From Corynebacterium meridianum (lineage in GTDB: Bacteria > Actinomycetota > Actinomycetes > Mycobacteriales > Mycobacteriaceae), in assembly GCF_016342265.1 (NCBI RefSeq), contig NZ_JAEIOS010000015.1, positions 310,001-374,000 on the forward strand: 64,000 nt of DNA. The letters are read 5' to 3'. This document shows, piece by piece, positions 18,067 to 26,543 of this stretch. Every line of letters begins with the position of its first letter. The first letter of the stretch is position 1. The position numbers and the translations under genes were made by a program. The notes below the pieces were generated by a model. The model saw only the letters and a list, made by a program, of their open reading frames with translations. It was not told the origin of the DNA and searched no databases.

Positions 18067-18178
18067 GTCGGCTACTGATCCTTCGGAAAACGACTGGTGG
18101 GAACGCGCGGTGCCGCGCACCGGGAGCAGCATACCCTCGTGTATCCGGACACGGAACCTGCGCCGGTGGGCGCAGGTC

Positions 18179-18209
18179 TTGGACTTGAACGGTACTCGTC
18201 CGGTATCAT
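18179..18209 (+). promoter_or_regulatory. Probable promoter of tRNA-Thr
   Basis: TTGGAC (18179-18184) and TATCAT (18204-18209) with a 19-base spacer, about 35 bases before the tRNA. The spacer is longer than ideal. Confidence 0.4.
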
Positions 18210-18243
18210 CCTCGCGTGCCCCGGACACATGTACCGGGGCGTT

Positions 18244-18316
18244 GCTGGAGTGGCGCAATCGGTAGCGCACCGGTCTTGTAAACCGGCGGTTGCGAGTTCA
18301 AGTCTCGTCTCCAGCT
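18244..18316 (+). tRNA. tRNA-Thr (anticodon TGT)
   Basis: Seven-base acceptor stem GCTGGAG / CTCCAGC, D-arm GCGCAATCGGTAGCGC, anticodon stem CCGGT / ACCGG closing the loop CTTGTAA (anticodon TGT, reads ACA and relatives), T-loop GTTCAAGTC and discriminator T. CCA is not encoded. It lies between thrE and the convergent cgmR. Confidence 0.95.
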
Positions 18317-18330
18317 CGATCAGGACGGGC

Positions 18331-18375
18331 GACCGCGGCATCTTGCCCCTGTGACGGGGCGGGGTCGCGGTTTTT
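18331..18375 (+). terminator. Terminator of tRNA-Thr
   Basis: Interrupted stem (outer ACCGCG / CGCGGT, inner GCCCC / GGGGC) followed by TTTTT at 18371-18375. Confidence 0.7.
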
Positions 18376-18421
18376 CCGTGTGCTGCCGTCCACAGCCCCG
18401 GTACCCCGCTACTCCGGTGTG

Positions 18422-18949
18422 TCAGCGCAGGTCGAGGATGGCCTCGGTCATTGCGGTGCGCTGCTCGGCGGTCATGGTGCGGTGGTCCAACGCGTCGTGC
18501 AGCCACAGACCCTCCACCGCGAGCATCTTCAGGTAACGGCACCGGCCCGCTTCGGTGGAGGTGTCGGACACATCCGGAGCCCAGCGGGCGAGAATCGGCT
18601 GCCACGCGTCGCCGAGGTCCGGGTTCTGGGTGGCCTCCAGGGTCAGCATGAGTTCCGCCCGGGTGACCGACGTCGCCATTGATAGCACGTAGGCGCGGAG
18701 CCGGGTGTCGGCGTCGACGCTGTCCGCCGGCCCCCCGGCGAGTTCCCGCAGCTCCCGCTCCCAGTCCTCCGCGAGTGCGTCCACGATCCCCAGCAGGAGG
18801 GCCTGGCGGGTGGGGAAGTGGTACATCAGTCCCCCCTTGCTGATCCCGGCCCGGTCCGCGACCGACTCGAGGGACACCGCGTTCAGCCCGTGTTCCTCGA
18901 TGAGTGCGATCGCCGAGGTCAGGACGTGGTCGCGTTTGCTCGGGCGCAT
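18422..18949 (-). CDS. cgmR: TetR-family repressor CgmR
   Basis: 175 residues. TetR helix-turn-helix at about 25-45 (SLESVADRAGISKGGLMYHF) and a helical ligand domain. Its start codon shares one base with the cgmA stop (TGATG), so regulator and pump are co-transcribed. In C. glutamicum the TetR protein at this locus, CgmR, controls the adjacent MFS pump by binding an operator at its promoter and is released by cationic drugs. The 30-base palindrome before cgmA is the evident target. Confidence 0.85.
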   Translation of the reverse strand: MRPSKRDHVLTSAIALIEEHGLNAVSLESVADRAGISKGGLMYHFPTRQALLLGIVDALAEDWERELRELAGGPADSVDADTRLRAYVLSMATSVTRAELMLTLEATQNPDLGDAWQPILARWAPDVSDTSTEAGRCRYLKMLAVEGLWLHDALDHRTMTAEQRTAMTEAILDLR

Positions 18950-20424
18950 CAGTGCCGGATCTCCTTCACCTGATCTGCGGTACGCCCGGAGAATACCCGG
19001 GCCATGCCCACGGTACCGAGTGTGCTCAGCACCGCGACAACCACCATGATCAGGCCGAAACCGTGGTCGAACGCTCCCCGTGCGGCATCGATGACGGCCG
19101 GTGACCCGCCGGCGTGTGCCTGTTCCACGCCGTCGCCGGCGGCGGTGGGTGCCCGCACCGCGTAGAGGGTGGCCTGCAGGCTGCCGAGCACCGCGATGGA
19201 GATCAGTGCGCCGAACTCGTAGGACACCTCCTCGATCGCCGCCGCCATTCCCGCGTGGGACGGTTCCGCACCGCCGAGGATCGCAGCCGACGCGACCGAC
19301 AGCGTCGCGCCGGCACCCGCGCCGACGTCCATCAGTCCCGCGATGTAGACCACCGGGCTATCCAGGTGGTGGCCTGCGAGGAACACCAGGAACCCGGCTG
19401 TGCACGCGGCGAAGCCCCCGACGATGAGCCGCCGGAAGCCGAGGCGCCGGAGCAGTGCGCCACCGGCCAGTGCCGTGGGAACCGCCGACAGGGCGACGGC
19501 CCCCGCGAGTCCACCCGCCTGGAGTGGGCTGTAGCCGGACACCAGCTGGAAGCGCTGGGTGGTCAGCAGCTCGGTCCCGGCCAGGAGGAAGGTCCCGAGT
19601 CCCGCGGCCAGGACACCGCCGGTGAACATTCGCCGGCGGAAGATCCGGAAATCCACAAGTGGTTCGTGGATCCGTCGCTGTCGCCGTCGGAACAGCAGGG
19701 CGCCGACGATGGCGGTGAGGGCACTGGCGGCGGCGGTGAGGGGATCGGGATGTGTGCCCAGGGTGAGCTTGATCGCGAGGACCAGGCCGGACAGGGTGAG
19801 CAGTGCCAGCAGGGAGGACAGGGCATCCCAGTACCAGTCGGGATTCGTCCGGTTCGGTGGGGCGGTGACCGGGATGAGGGCCAGTGCGACGAGAGCGACG
19901 GGAACGTTGACGAGGAACACGGAGCCCCACCAGAACCATTCCAGGAGCAGGCCGCCCGTGAGCGGGCCCGCGACCGTGCCCAGTGCGGCGGTCGCGCTCC
20001 AGATCCCGATGGCGGTGTTGCGTTCCTGCGGGTCGGTGAAGGTGATGCGGATGAGCGCGAGCGTCGCGGGCATCATCATCGCTGTCCCGACGGCGAGTAC
20101 CGTGCGGCCGACGATGAGGACACCCACCGTCGGTGCGCCCGCCGCCAGCAGTGAGGCCGCGCCGAAGACGACGAGGCCGGCGGTGAACATCCGGCGGTGG
20201 CCGAAGCGGTCACTCAGTGCGCCCGTCCCGGGGAGCAACCCGGCCATGACGAGCGGGTAGGCGTTGGTGATCCACAGTGCCTGGTGTGCGGTGGCGCCGA
20301 GTTCCCTGCGGAGGGTCGGGAGCGCCGTGTACAGGATCGAGTTGTCGATGCCGATCAGGAGCGGTCCGGAACTGATGACGGAGAGGAAGGCCCACCGTCG
20401 AGCGGCGGGGAAGGCGTGTGACAT
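18949..20424 (-). CDS. cgmA: MFS multidrug/diamine efflux permease CgmA (DHA2 type)
   Basis: 491 residues from the ATG at 20424, with about 14 membrane helices as expected of the DHA2 (QacA/LfrA-like) family. Motif A is present as LSDRFGHRRMF and motif C-like sequence as LGTVAGPLTGGLLLEWFWW. The related C. glutamicum pump (cg2893, from memory) exports cadaverine and confers drug resistance. A longer frame (18 more residues) would read through the operator and promoter; the TATAGT box 6 bases upstream of this ATG supports the shorter form. Confidence 0.85.
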   Translation of the reverse strand: MSHAFPAARRWAFLSVISSGPLLIGIDNSILYTALPTLRRELGATAHQALWITNAYPLVMAGLLPGTGALSDRFGHRRMFTAGLVVFGAASLLAAGAPTVGVLIVGRTVLAVGTAMMMPATLALIRITFTDPQERNTAIGIWSATAALGTVAGPLTGGLLLEWFWWGSVFLVNVPVALVALALIPVTAPPNRTNPDWYWDALSSLLALLTLSGLVLAIKLTLGTHPDPLTAAASALTAIVGALLFRRRQRRIHEPLVDFRIFRRRMFTGGVLAAGLGTFLLAGTELLTTQRFQLVSGYSPLQAGGLAGAVALSAVPTALAGGALLRRLGFRRLIVGGFAACTAGFLVFLAGHHLDSPVVYIAGLMDVGAGAGATLSVASAAILGGAEPSHAGMAAAIEEVSYEFGALISIAVLGSLQATLYAVRAPTAAGDGVEQAHAGGSPAVIDAARGAFDHGFGLIMVVVAVLSTLGTVGMARVFSGRTADQVKEIRH

Positions 20425-20427
20425 TCC

Positions 20428-20457
20428 GTAACTATACCAGCCGGTCGGTATAGTTAC
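20428..20457. promoter_or_regulatory. CgmR operator overlapping the cgmA promoter
   Basis: Perfect inverted 11-base arms GTAACTATACC (20428-20438) and GGTATAGTTAC (20447-20457) around 8 bases. On the minus strand the promoter-side arm contains TATAGT (complement of 20431-20436), the apparent -10, which ends 6 bases before the cgmA ATG. Binding here would directly block a leaderless promoter. The whole cgmA-cgmR operon would be autoregulated. Confidence 0.8.
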
Positions 20458-20722
20458 GGTCGCAAGCCCGACTCCCACCCGGACAACCCGGACCGCCCGA
20501 CCGGCGAAATGTGGCGAAAAGCTCCGGCGGCCTTCCGTGTGATCTGATGTCTTCCGTGCAGGTCAGTGGTGGTGTGTCGGACGGGATTGCGCGGGATCGG
20601 TTTCCGGGGCGGTTACGTCCGGTCTGATACCTGGCGGGAATCGGCGGAGAGGTTCACCATGGATAAAGACAGTGAACCAATCAGGTACCCACAAGGTGCA
20701 CACATAAGGAGCACAGCAGAAC

Positions 20723-22462
20723 ATGTCACAGAGTTTCGCCGAACAGATCGTCGCCAGTCTGGAGCGGCAGGGTGTCACCCGGATCTTCGGCCTCGTCGGG
20801 GACAGCCTCAACCCGATCGTCGACGCGGTCCGCCGCAGCAGCATCGAGTGGATCCACGTACGCAACGAGGAGGTGGGTGCGTTCGCCGCCGGCGCGCACT
20901 CCCTCGTCACCGGTGAACTCGCCGTGTGCGCCGCTTCCTGTGGGCCGGGAAACACCCACCTCATCCAGGGACTCTACGATTCGCACCGCAACGGGGCGAA
21001 GGTGCTGGCGATAGCCAGCCACATCCCGTCGCTGCAGATCGGCTCCGACTTCTTCCAGGAAACCCACCCGACGCAGATCTTCGGGGAGTGCTCCGGGTAC
21101 TGCGAGCTGATCAACTCCCCGTCCCAGGGCGCCCGCGTGCTGCACAACGCGATCCAGTCCACGATGGCGGGCCGGGGGGTCAGCGTCATCGTCGTCCCCG
21201 GTGACATCACCACCGAGGACGCGGTGCCCGCCCCGGAGCTGAACAGCGTCATCTCCGCGCACCGCCCGATCGTCTTCCCGCACCCCGAACAGGCGGCGAA
21301 GCTGGTTCAGGCGATCAACGACGCCAGGAGCGTCACCCTGTTCTGCGGTGTCGGCTGCGCCGGTGCCCGGGAGCAGGTGTTCGCCCTCGCCGAGAAGATC
21401 AAGGCACCCGTCGGCCACGCGCTGGGCGGAAAGATGCTCATCCAGCACGACAACCCCTACGACGTCGGCATGTCCGGACTCCTCGGATACGGGGCCTGCT
21501 TCGACGCCTGCGACGAGGCGGACCTGCTGATCCTGCTCGGCACGGACTTCCCCTACAACGATTTCCTGCCCAGCGGGAACGTCGCACAGGTCGACATCAA
21601 CGGTGCCCACATCGGCAGGCGCACCGAGGTGAAGTACCCCGTCGTCGGTGATGTGAAGGCCACCATCGAGAACATCCTCCCCTCGATCGAGGAGAAGGCC
21701 GACCGCTCCTTCCTGGACAAGATGCTCAAGGAGCACGCCAAGAAGATCGAGCACGTCGTCGAGGCGTACACCAGCAACATCGAACACCACACCCCGATCC
21801 ATCCCGAGTACGCCGCCGACATCATCGACGAACTCGCCGCGGAGGACGCGATCTTCACCGTCGACACCGGCATGTGCAACGTGTGGGCCGCCCGCTACAT
21901 CAACAACCCCACCGGCAACCGGACGATGCTCGGTTCCTTCCGCCACGGCACGATGGCCAACGCCCTCCCCCAGGCCATCGGTGCCCAGGCCGCGGCCCCC
22001 GAACGCCAGGTGATCTCCATGTCCGGTGACGGTGGGCTGGCGATGCTCATGGGCGAGCTGCTCACCGTGAAGCTGCACCAGCTGCCGGTCAAGACCATCG
22101 TGTTCAACAACTCCTCGCTCGGCATGGTGAAACTGGAGATGCTCGTCGAGGGCATCCCGGAATTCGCCACCGACCACGAGGAGGTCAACTTCGCGGCCAT
22201 CGCCGAAGCCTGTGGCATCCGCTCGGTGCGGATCACCGACCCGGCCAAGCTCCGGAGCGAACTCGGCGCGGCCCTCTCCCTCGACGAGCCGGTGCTCATC
22301 GACATCGTCACCGATCCGAACGCGCTGTCCATCCCGCCGGACATCACCCTCGAGCAGGTCATGGGCTTCTCCAAGGCGGCCGCCCGCACGGTCCTCGACG
22401 GCGGCGTGGGCCGGATGTACGACCTCGCGATGAGCAACCTCCGGAACATCCCGCGCCCCTGA
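20723..22462 (+). CDS. poxB: Pyruvate:quinone oxidoreductase (pyruvate oxidase)
   Basis: 579 residues, ThDP- and FAD-dependent peripheral membrane enzyme that oxidises pyruvate to acetate and CO2 and passes electrons to quinone. Visible: the N-terminal ThDP Glu in HVRNEEVGAFAAG, and the GDG...NN cofactor motif from MSGDGGLAML to VFNNSSLGM. A C-terminal amphipathic segment would bind the membrane. AAGGAG lies about 10 bases upstream of the ATG. The 265-base region between the cgmR operator and this gene (20458-20722) holds its promoter; I see no convincing GlxR palindrome there, only half-sites such as TGTGATC near 20538. Confidence 0.95.
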   Translation: MSQSFAEQIVASLERQGVTRIFGLVGDSLNPIVDAVRRSSIEWIHVRNEEVGAFAAGAHSLVTGELAVCAASCGPGNTHLIQGLYDSHRNGAKVLAIASHIPSLQIGSDFFQETHPTQIFGECSGYCELINSPSQGARVLHNAIQSTMAGRGVSVIVVPGDITTEDAVPAPELNSVISAHRPIVFPHPEQAAKLVQAINDARSVTLFCGVGCAGAREQVFALAEKIKAPVGHALGGKMLIQHDNPYDVGMSGLLGYGACFDACDEADLLILLGTDFPYNDFLPSGNVAQVDINGAHIGRRTEVKYPVVGDVKATIENILPSIEEKADRSFLDKMLKEHAKKIEHVVEAYTSNIEHHTPIHPEYAADIIDELAAEDAIFTVDTGMCNVWAARYINNPTGNRTMLGSFRHGTMANALPQAIGAQAAAPERQVISMSGDGGLAMLMGELLTVKLHQLPVKTIVFNNSSLGMVKLEMLVEGIPEFATDHEEVNFAAIAEACGIRSVRITDPAKLRSELGAALSLDEPVLIDIVTDPNALSIPPDITLEQVMGFSKAAARTVLDGGVGRMYDLAMSNLRNIPRP

Positions 22463-22504
22463 CCGCCGACCGGTCTTGACCTTCACGCCGCGGCAACCCC
22501 GAGA

Positions 22505-23272
22505 GTGGTGTCCGTGACCGACTACACGATTGGACGGGCCGCGGAGGAACTGGGCGTGACCGCCCGGACCCTGCGGCACTGGGACGAGATCGGGCTGCTC
22601 AGCCCGGGGTGGCGCACGGAGACCGGCGACTACCGCCTGTACACCGACGCCGACCTGGACCGCGGCCTCGACATCCTCATCTACCGGCGGGCCGGTGTCC
22701 CGCTCCGGGACATCGCCGTGCTGCTGGCGGAACCCGGGGACAGGCGGGACCGGCTGCTCACCCAGCGGGAGCTCCTCGTCCGACGGATAGGTCACCTGCA
22801 CCGGATGGTCCGGGCAGTGGATTCGATCCTGGAAGGGGACACCGTGACAATGCAGGACAAGAAGGCGATATTCGGCGAGCATTACCCTGACTGGCAGGCC
22901 GAGGCAGAAGAGCGTTGGGGCGACACCGGGGACTGGTCGCACGCCCGGGACTCGATGAAGACGATGGACGCCGAGGGCTTCCGCAGGGTGAAGGCGGAGA
23001 CCGATGCTTTCGCGGCAGCCCTGGTCGACGCCCGGGACCGCGGAGTGGCCCCAGGCGACTCCGAGGCGGACGCGCTCGTCGGGCGCCACGCCGCGATGGT
23101 GGACACGTTCTACCCGTGCACCCGGGCGAAGCAGATTCTCCTCGCCCGGATGTACGCCGCGGACGGTCGCTTCGTCGCATACACCGGCGACGCCGCCGAT
23201 TACCTGGTCGAGCTCGTCGAGGCGAAGGCCCGCGCGGAGGGGATTGACCCGGACACCGTCGCCTGGGAGTGA
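22505..23272 (+). CDS. MerR-family regulator with TipAS-type ligand domain
   Basis: 255 residues. MerR DNA-binding domain at about 6-75 (YTIGRAAEELGVTARTLRHWDEIGLLSP) with its coiled-coil, then a TipAS antibiotic-recognition domain ending YPCTRAKQILLARMYAADGRFVAYTG. Such proteins sense thiopeptides or other amphipathic compounds and activate their own and efflux genes. GTG start at 22505, with an alternative GTG at 22514. It follows poxB after 42 bases and may be co-transcribed with it; no other target is visible. Confidence 0.88.
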   Translation: MVSVTDYTIGRAAEELGVTARTLRHWDEIGLLSPGWRTETGDYRLYTDADLDRGLDILIYRRAGVPLRDIAVLLAEPGDRRDRLLTQRELLVRRIGHLHRMVRAVDSILEGDTVTMQDKKAIFGEHYPDWQAEAEERWGDTGDWSHARDSMKTMDAEGFRRVKAETDAFAAALVDARDRGVAPGDSEADALVGRHAAMVDTFYPCTRAKQILLARMYAADGRFVAYTGDAADYLVELVEAKARAEGIDPDTVAWE

Positions 23273-23280
23273 CACCCACG

Positions 23281-23330
23281 CACGAGAAGGCGGGCCCCGG
23301 GGTGATGAATCACCCCGGGGCCCGCTCGTG
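23281..23330. terminator. Bidirectional terminator between merR-type gene and ABC operon
   Basis: 16-bp GC-rich stem (23290-23305 with 23310-23325), loop TGAA, extended by CACGA / TCGTG. It separates two convergent units. Confidence 0.8.
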
Positions 23331-23350
23331 TCCGTCGGGTTTTCAGCGGA

Positions 23351-24301
23351 TCACTTGATCGACCCCGCGGTCAGCCCGCCGACGAGCTGCTTCTCGATCA
23401 ATCCGAACAGGATCAGCACCGGAATGATCGCGATCACCGACACCCCGAAGACGTACTGCCAGGATGTCTCGTACTGGCCGACGAACTTGGTCAGCGCGAC
23501 CGAGAGGGGCTGTTTCTCGGCGGAGGAGAGGATCACCAGGGACGCGGCGAACTCGTTCCACGCGGCGACGAAGGTGAAGATCACGGCGGTCACGATCCCG
23601 GGCCACACCAGCGGCAGGTTGATCCTGAACAGCACCGTCCACAGGCCGCAGCCGTCGATCTGCGCGGCCTCGTCGATCTCCTTCGGCACCGAGGCGAAGA
23701 AGGAGTGCATGATCCAGGTCGAGAACGCCAGGTTGAACGCCGAGTTCACCAGGATCATCGCGATGTACGTGTCGACGATGCCGAACAGCTGGAACTCACG
23801 GAACAGCCCGGCCACGACGAGCGCCGGAGGGCACATCTGGGTCAGCAGCACGACGAAGAGGAACGCCCCGCGCCCCGGGAACCGGAAGCGCGCGGTGTAG
23901 TACGCGGCGGGCATGGCCACGCACAGCACGATCAACGTGGAGATCCCGGCGATGAGCACCGTGGAGAACACGTTCATCCCCACCGGTGTCTCGGGCGTCG
24001 ACCACATGGAGATGTAGTTGTCGAAGTGCCATTCCGGCGGAATGTAGGTCGGCGGGATGCTGAGCACCTCCGCCCGGGACTTCAGGGATCCGACGAGCAT
24101 CACCGCGTAGGGGAGGATGAACACCGCCAGGATCAGCAGGCCACCGACGATCCGGAGGACGGTGTGCGGCCGGGCCCCGGGGGCGGGTTGCTCGCTGTGC
24201 CGGGCGAACCACGAGGCGCGGGCCTCCTTCGGGGGTGCCGTCGGTGCGGTCGTGCCGCCGACGGCCTCCTCGGTCACTGGTTTCTGGATTGCGCCTGGCA
24301 T
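23351..24301 (-). CDS. Carbohydrate ABC transporter permease (MalG type)
   Basis: 316 residues with a hydrophilic N-terminal tail of about 48 residues and six membrane helices. The EAA loop that contacts the ATPase is EIDEAAQIDGCGLWTVLFRI. CUT1 family, second permease. Its ATG shares one base with the upstream permease stop (TGATG). No ATP-binding protein is encoded here, so it would depend on a shared MsiK-like ATPase elsewhere. Substrate not determinable. Confidence 0.9.
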   Translation of the reverse strand: MPGAIQKPVTEEAVGGTTAPTAPPKEARASWFARHSEQPAPGARPHTVLRIVGGLLILAVFILPYAVMLVGSLKSRAEVLSIPPTYIPPEWHFDNYISMWSTPETPVGMNVFSTVLIAGISTLIVLCVAMPAAYYTARFRFPGRGAFLFVVLLTQMCPPALVVAGLFREFQLFGIVDTYIAMILVNSAFNLAFSTWIMHSFFASVPKEIDEAAQIDGCGLWTVLFRINLPLVWPGIVTAVIFTFVAAWNEFAASLVILSSAEKQPLSVALTKFVGQYETSWQYVFGVSVIAIIPVLILFGLIEKQLVGGLTAGSIK

Positions 24302-25209
24302 CAGTCGTCCACTCCCTTCATGGGTTTGGTGAAGTAGAGGTAGAAGCCGATGAGCACGACCATGATGATCAGGTTGATCACCGACAGGGCCGAGGCCCAG
24401 TCGAGGTGCCCCCGGTTCCGGATGTACTTGAACAGCAGCGTGGTGGTGGTGTCCGCCGCGTTCCCGGGAATGGATCCGGTCAGGACCTGGAGGATCGGCA
24501 GGTTGTTGAACACGTTGATGATGTTGATGGTGGTCGCCACCGCGATCGCCGCCTTCAGCTGGGGCAGGATGATCGAGAAATAGATCCTTGTGTGGCTGGC
24601 GCCGTCGACTCGGGCGGCCTCGATGACGTCGTGTCCGATGGCGGCGTGGCCGGCGAGGATCGTGTAGGTGGTGAATGGCAGGGAGACGAAGACCGCGACG
24701 AGGATGGCGATGGTGAACGCCGGGACGGGTTGCTTGGTGAAGCCGTAGTCGGCGCTCTCCGTCAGTCCGAGGTCGTGGAGGAACTGCTGCCCGATGCCGA
24801 GCTTCGGTTCCAGGGCGTAGTAGATGACGGTCGTGGTCATGACGACCGACGCCGCCCAGGGGATGATCACCGCGAGCCGGACGAGCTGGCGCCCGGGGAA
24901 CACCTTGTTGAGGAAGTTCGCGAGCACCAGGGAGATGAGGATGGTGAGCACGACCACCGACACGACCCAGACGACGGTGTTCAGCAGCACCCGGGGGAGC
25001 GCCGGATCACTCAGCACCTGGGAGAAGTTGTCGAAGCCGGCGCTGCCCTTGTCGACACCGATCCGGCTGATCGTACGTGTCGAGTTGTAGACCATGAGTC
25101 CCATCGGGTACACCACGATGCCCGCGAAGAGCACCAGAACGGGTGCGAGCCAGGGCAACGCGCGCAGTGTGTCCCGGAAGGTCCGCTTGTCCTGTCGGAG
25201 ACGAGCCAT
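24301..25209 (-). CDS. Carbohydrate ABC transporter permease (MalF type)
   Basis: 302 residues from the ATG at 25209, six helices, with EAA loop VIEAARVDGASHTRIYFSII. CUT1 family, first permease. A longer frame to 25266 would overlap the intergenic hairpin and is rejected. It forms the membrane channel with the MalG-type protein encoded directly downstream. Confidence 0.9.
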   Translation of the reverse strand: MARLRQDKRTFRDTLRALPWLAPVLVLFAGIVVYPMGLMVYNSTRTISRIGVDKGSAGFDNFSQVLSDPALPRVLLNTVVWVVSVVVLTILISLVLANFLNKVFPGRQLVRLAVIIPWAASVVMTTTVIYYALEPKLGIGQQFLHDLGLTESADYGFTKQPVPAFTIAILVAVFVSLPFTTYTILAGHAAIGHDVIEAARVDGASHTRIYFSIILPQLKAAIAVATTINIINVFNNLPILQVLTGSIPGNAADTTTTLLFKYIRNRGHLDWASALSVINLIIMVVLIGFYLYFTKPMKGVDD

Positions 25210-25236
25210 GAGAATCCAATCGCTGTGGAGACGGAT

Positions 25237-25266
25237 GTGGGGGCGACGGTGATCCGTCGCCCCCAC
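25237..25266 (-). other. Hairpin between binding-protein and permease genes
   Basis: Perfect 13-bp stem (25237-25249 with 25254-25266), loop TGAT, 18 bases after the binding-protein stop. No T tract. It probably protects the upstream message or causes partial termination. Confidence 0.65.
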
Positions 25267-25283
25267 GGAGGACTGTCGGACGG

Positions 25284-26543
25284 TTAGCCCTGTTCGACCT
25301 GCATCTGGATGGCCTCGAGAACCTCGGCGGGATCCTCGGACCCGATGCGTCCGATGTTGGACTGGATAGCGCCCTGGGCGGCCTGCCAGTCCGGGTTGGT
25401 GAACGGGTAGAAGCGGGCGTTCGGGAGCAGCGGGATGAACTCCTCGATCGTCTCGTCCGACTTCATCTTCTCGCCACCGGAGACGGTGACGGGGATGAAG
25501 CCGAGGGTGCCCACGAAGTCGGTGTAGACGTCGTCGCTGTAGAAGTAGTCGAGGAAGTCGCGGACGGCCTCCTGCTTGGCGGCGTCCTCGTCATTCCTGA
25601 ACACCATGAGGTGGTCGGCGACACCGAGGGTCATCGCGTCGCCGTCCTTCGTGGGGATCGGTGCGAGCCCGTAGTTCAGGTCGGGATTCTGCTCCTCGAT
25701 GAGCTTCTTGTACTGGGGCAGTCCGACGACCATGCCGACCTTGCCCTGGAAGAAGGTCTTGCCGAGCGGAGTGCGCTGGGAGGAGCCGGGATTCGCCTGG
25801 GTCGCGCCGGCGTCGATGAGCTCCTTCATGAAGGTCGCGCCCTCGAGATTCTCCGCGGTGTCGATGGCGATCTCACCGTTCTCGGCGTAGCCGCCGCCCG
25901 CGCCGAAGAACCACACGGCCGTCTCACCCTGTGCCTCCTCGTTGCCGAGGGGCATTCCGTAGCCGTCGACGCCCGGAAGACCCAGGTCCTTGATGGCCAG
26001 TGCGTCGTCGCGGAGTGCGTTCCAGTCGGCCGGCGGCTCGGCGATGCCGGCCTGCTCGAAGAGGTCCTTGTTGTAGAACAGTGCCCGGGCAGACGCGATG
26101 AGCGGCAGACCCCACTGGGTGCCGTCCATGGAGGCGTTCTCGCGGAAGGAGGGCTGGATGTTCTCGAGTGTCTCGGCGGAGACGACGTCCTCGGCCGGGT
26201 AGAGCAGATCCTCGGAGGCGTAGTCGGTGAAGGAGTCGATGTTGAGGATGTCCGGGGTCTTGTTGGCCTGGATGTTGTTGCGCATCACGTCGTTGATGTT
26301 CTCCCAGGACTCGACCTGGAGATCGACCGTGACATCCGGGTGATCTGCCTCGAAACCGGTGATGATGGTCTCCCAGAGGGCTTTGGTGTCGTCCGAGTAG
26401 GAGGGGATGAGGAGATTGATCTCGGTGGAGCCGTCGGCGCCGCCGGATCCGGAGGAATCTCCGCCACTGCAGGCGGAGAGTCCGGCGAGTGCCAGGCCGG
26501 CGGTGACGGTGGTGACGGCGACGCGGGTGATGAATGGGCGCAT
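25284..26543 (-). CDS. Carbohydrate ABC transporter solute-binding lipoprotein
   Basis: 419 residues from the ATG at 26543. Lipoprotein signal with lipobox LSAC (Cys25), a Ser/Gly-rich spacer, then a family-1 extracellular binding protein (INLLIPSYSDDTKALWETIITGFEADHPDVTVDL). First gene of the three-gene uptake operon. The ligand could be a sugar, polyol or glycerol phosphate; the sequence does not decide. The operon diverges from phoR, but its own start is about 400 bases from the PhoR-type box. Confidence 0.9.
   Translation of the reverse strand: MRPFITRVAVTTVTAGLALAGLSACSGGDSSGSGGADGSTEINLLIPSYSDDTKALWETIITGFEADHPDVTVDLQVESWENINDVMRNNIQANKTPDILNIDSFTDYASEDLLYPAEDVVSAETLENIQPSFRENASMDGTQWGLPLIASARALFYNKDLFEQAGIAEPPADWNALRDDALAIKDLGLPGVDGYGMPLGNEEAQGETAVWFFGAGGGYAENGEIAIDTAENLEGATFMKELIDAGATQANPGSSQRTPLGKTFFQGKVGMVVGLPQYKKLIEEQNPDLNYGLAPIPTKDGDAMTLGVADHLMVFRNDEDAAKQEAVRDFLDYFYSDDVYTDFVGTLGFIPVTVSGGEKMKSDETIEEFIPLLPNARFYPFTNPDWQAAQGAIQSNIGRIGSEDPAEVLEAIQMQVEQG

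Noticed and set aside
18157..18176. CCTGCGCC/GGCGCAGG hairpin similar to sequence before carD (about 4744-4756)
   Set aside because: The shared stretch is short and G+C-rich; I see no third copy and no reason to call a repeat family.
18067..18270. N-terminal extension of thrE to 18270
   Set aside because: It would overlap the tRNA-Thr gene and its promoter, and the added residues match nothing in ThrE proteins.
20726..23275. Very long open frame on the minus strand opposite poxB and the merR-type gene (849 codons)
   Set aside because: It is a by-product of high G+C codon bias; the plus-strand products are clear family members and the antisense translation is low-complexity Gly/Val/Asp/His-rich without domains. 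The same applies to long antisense frames at 44156-46780, 54143-56851 and 57836-60196.
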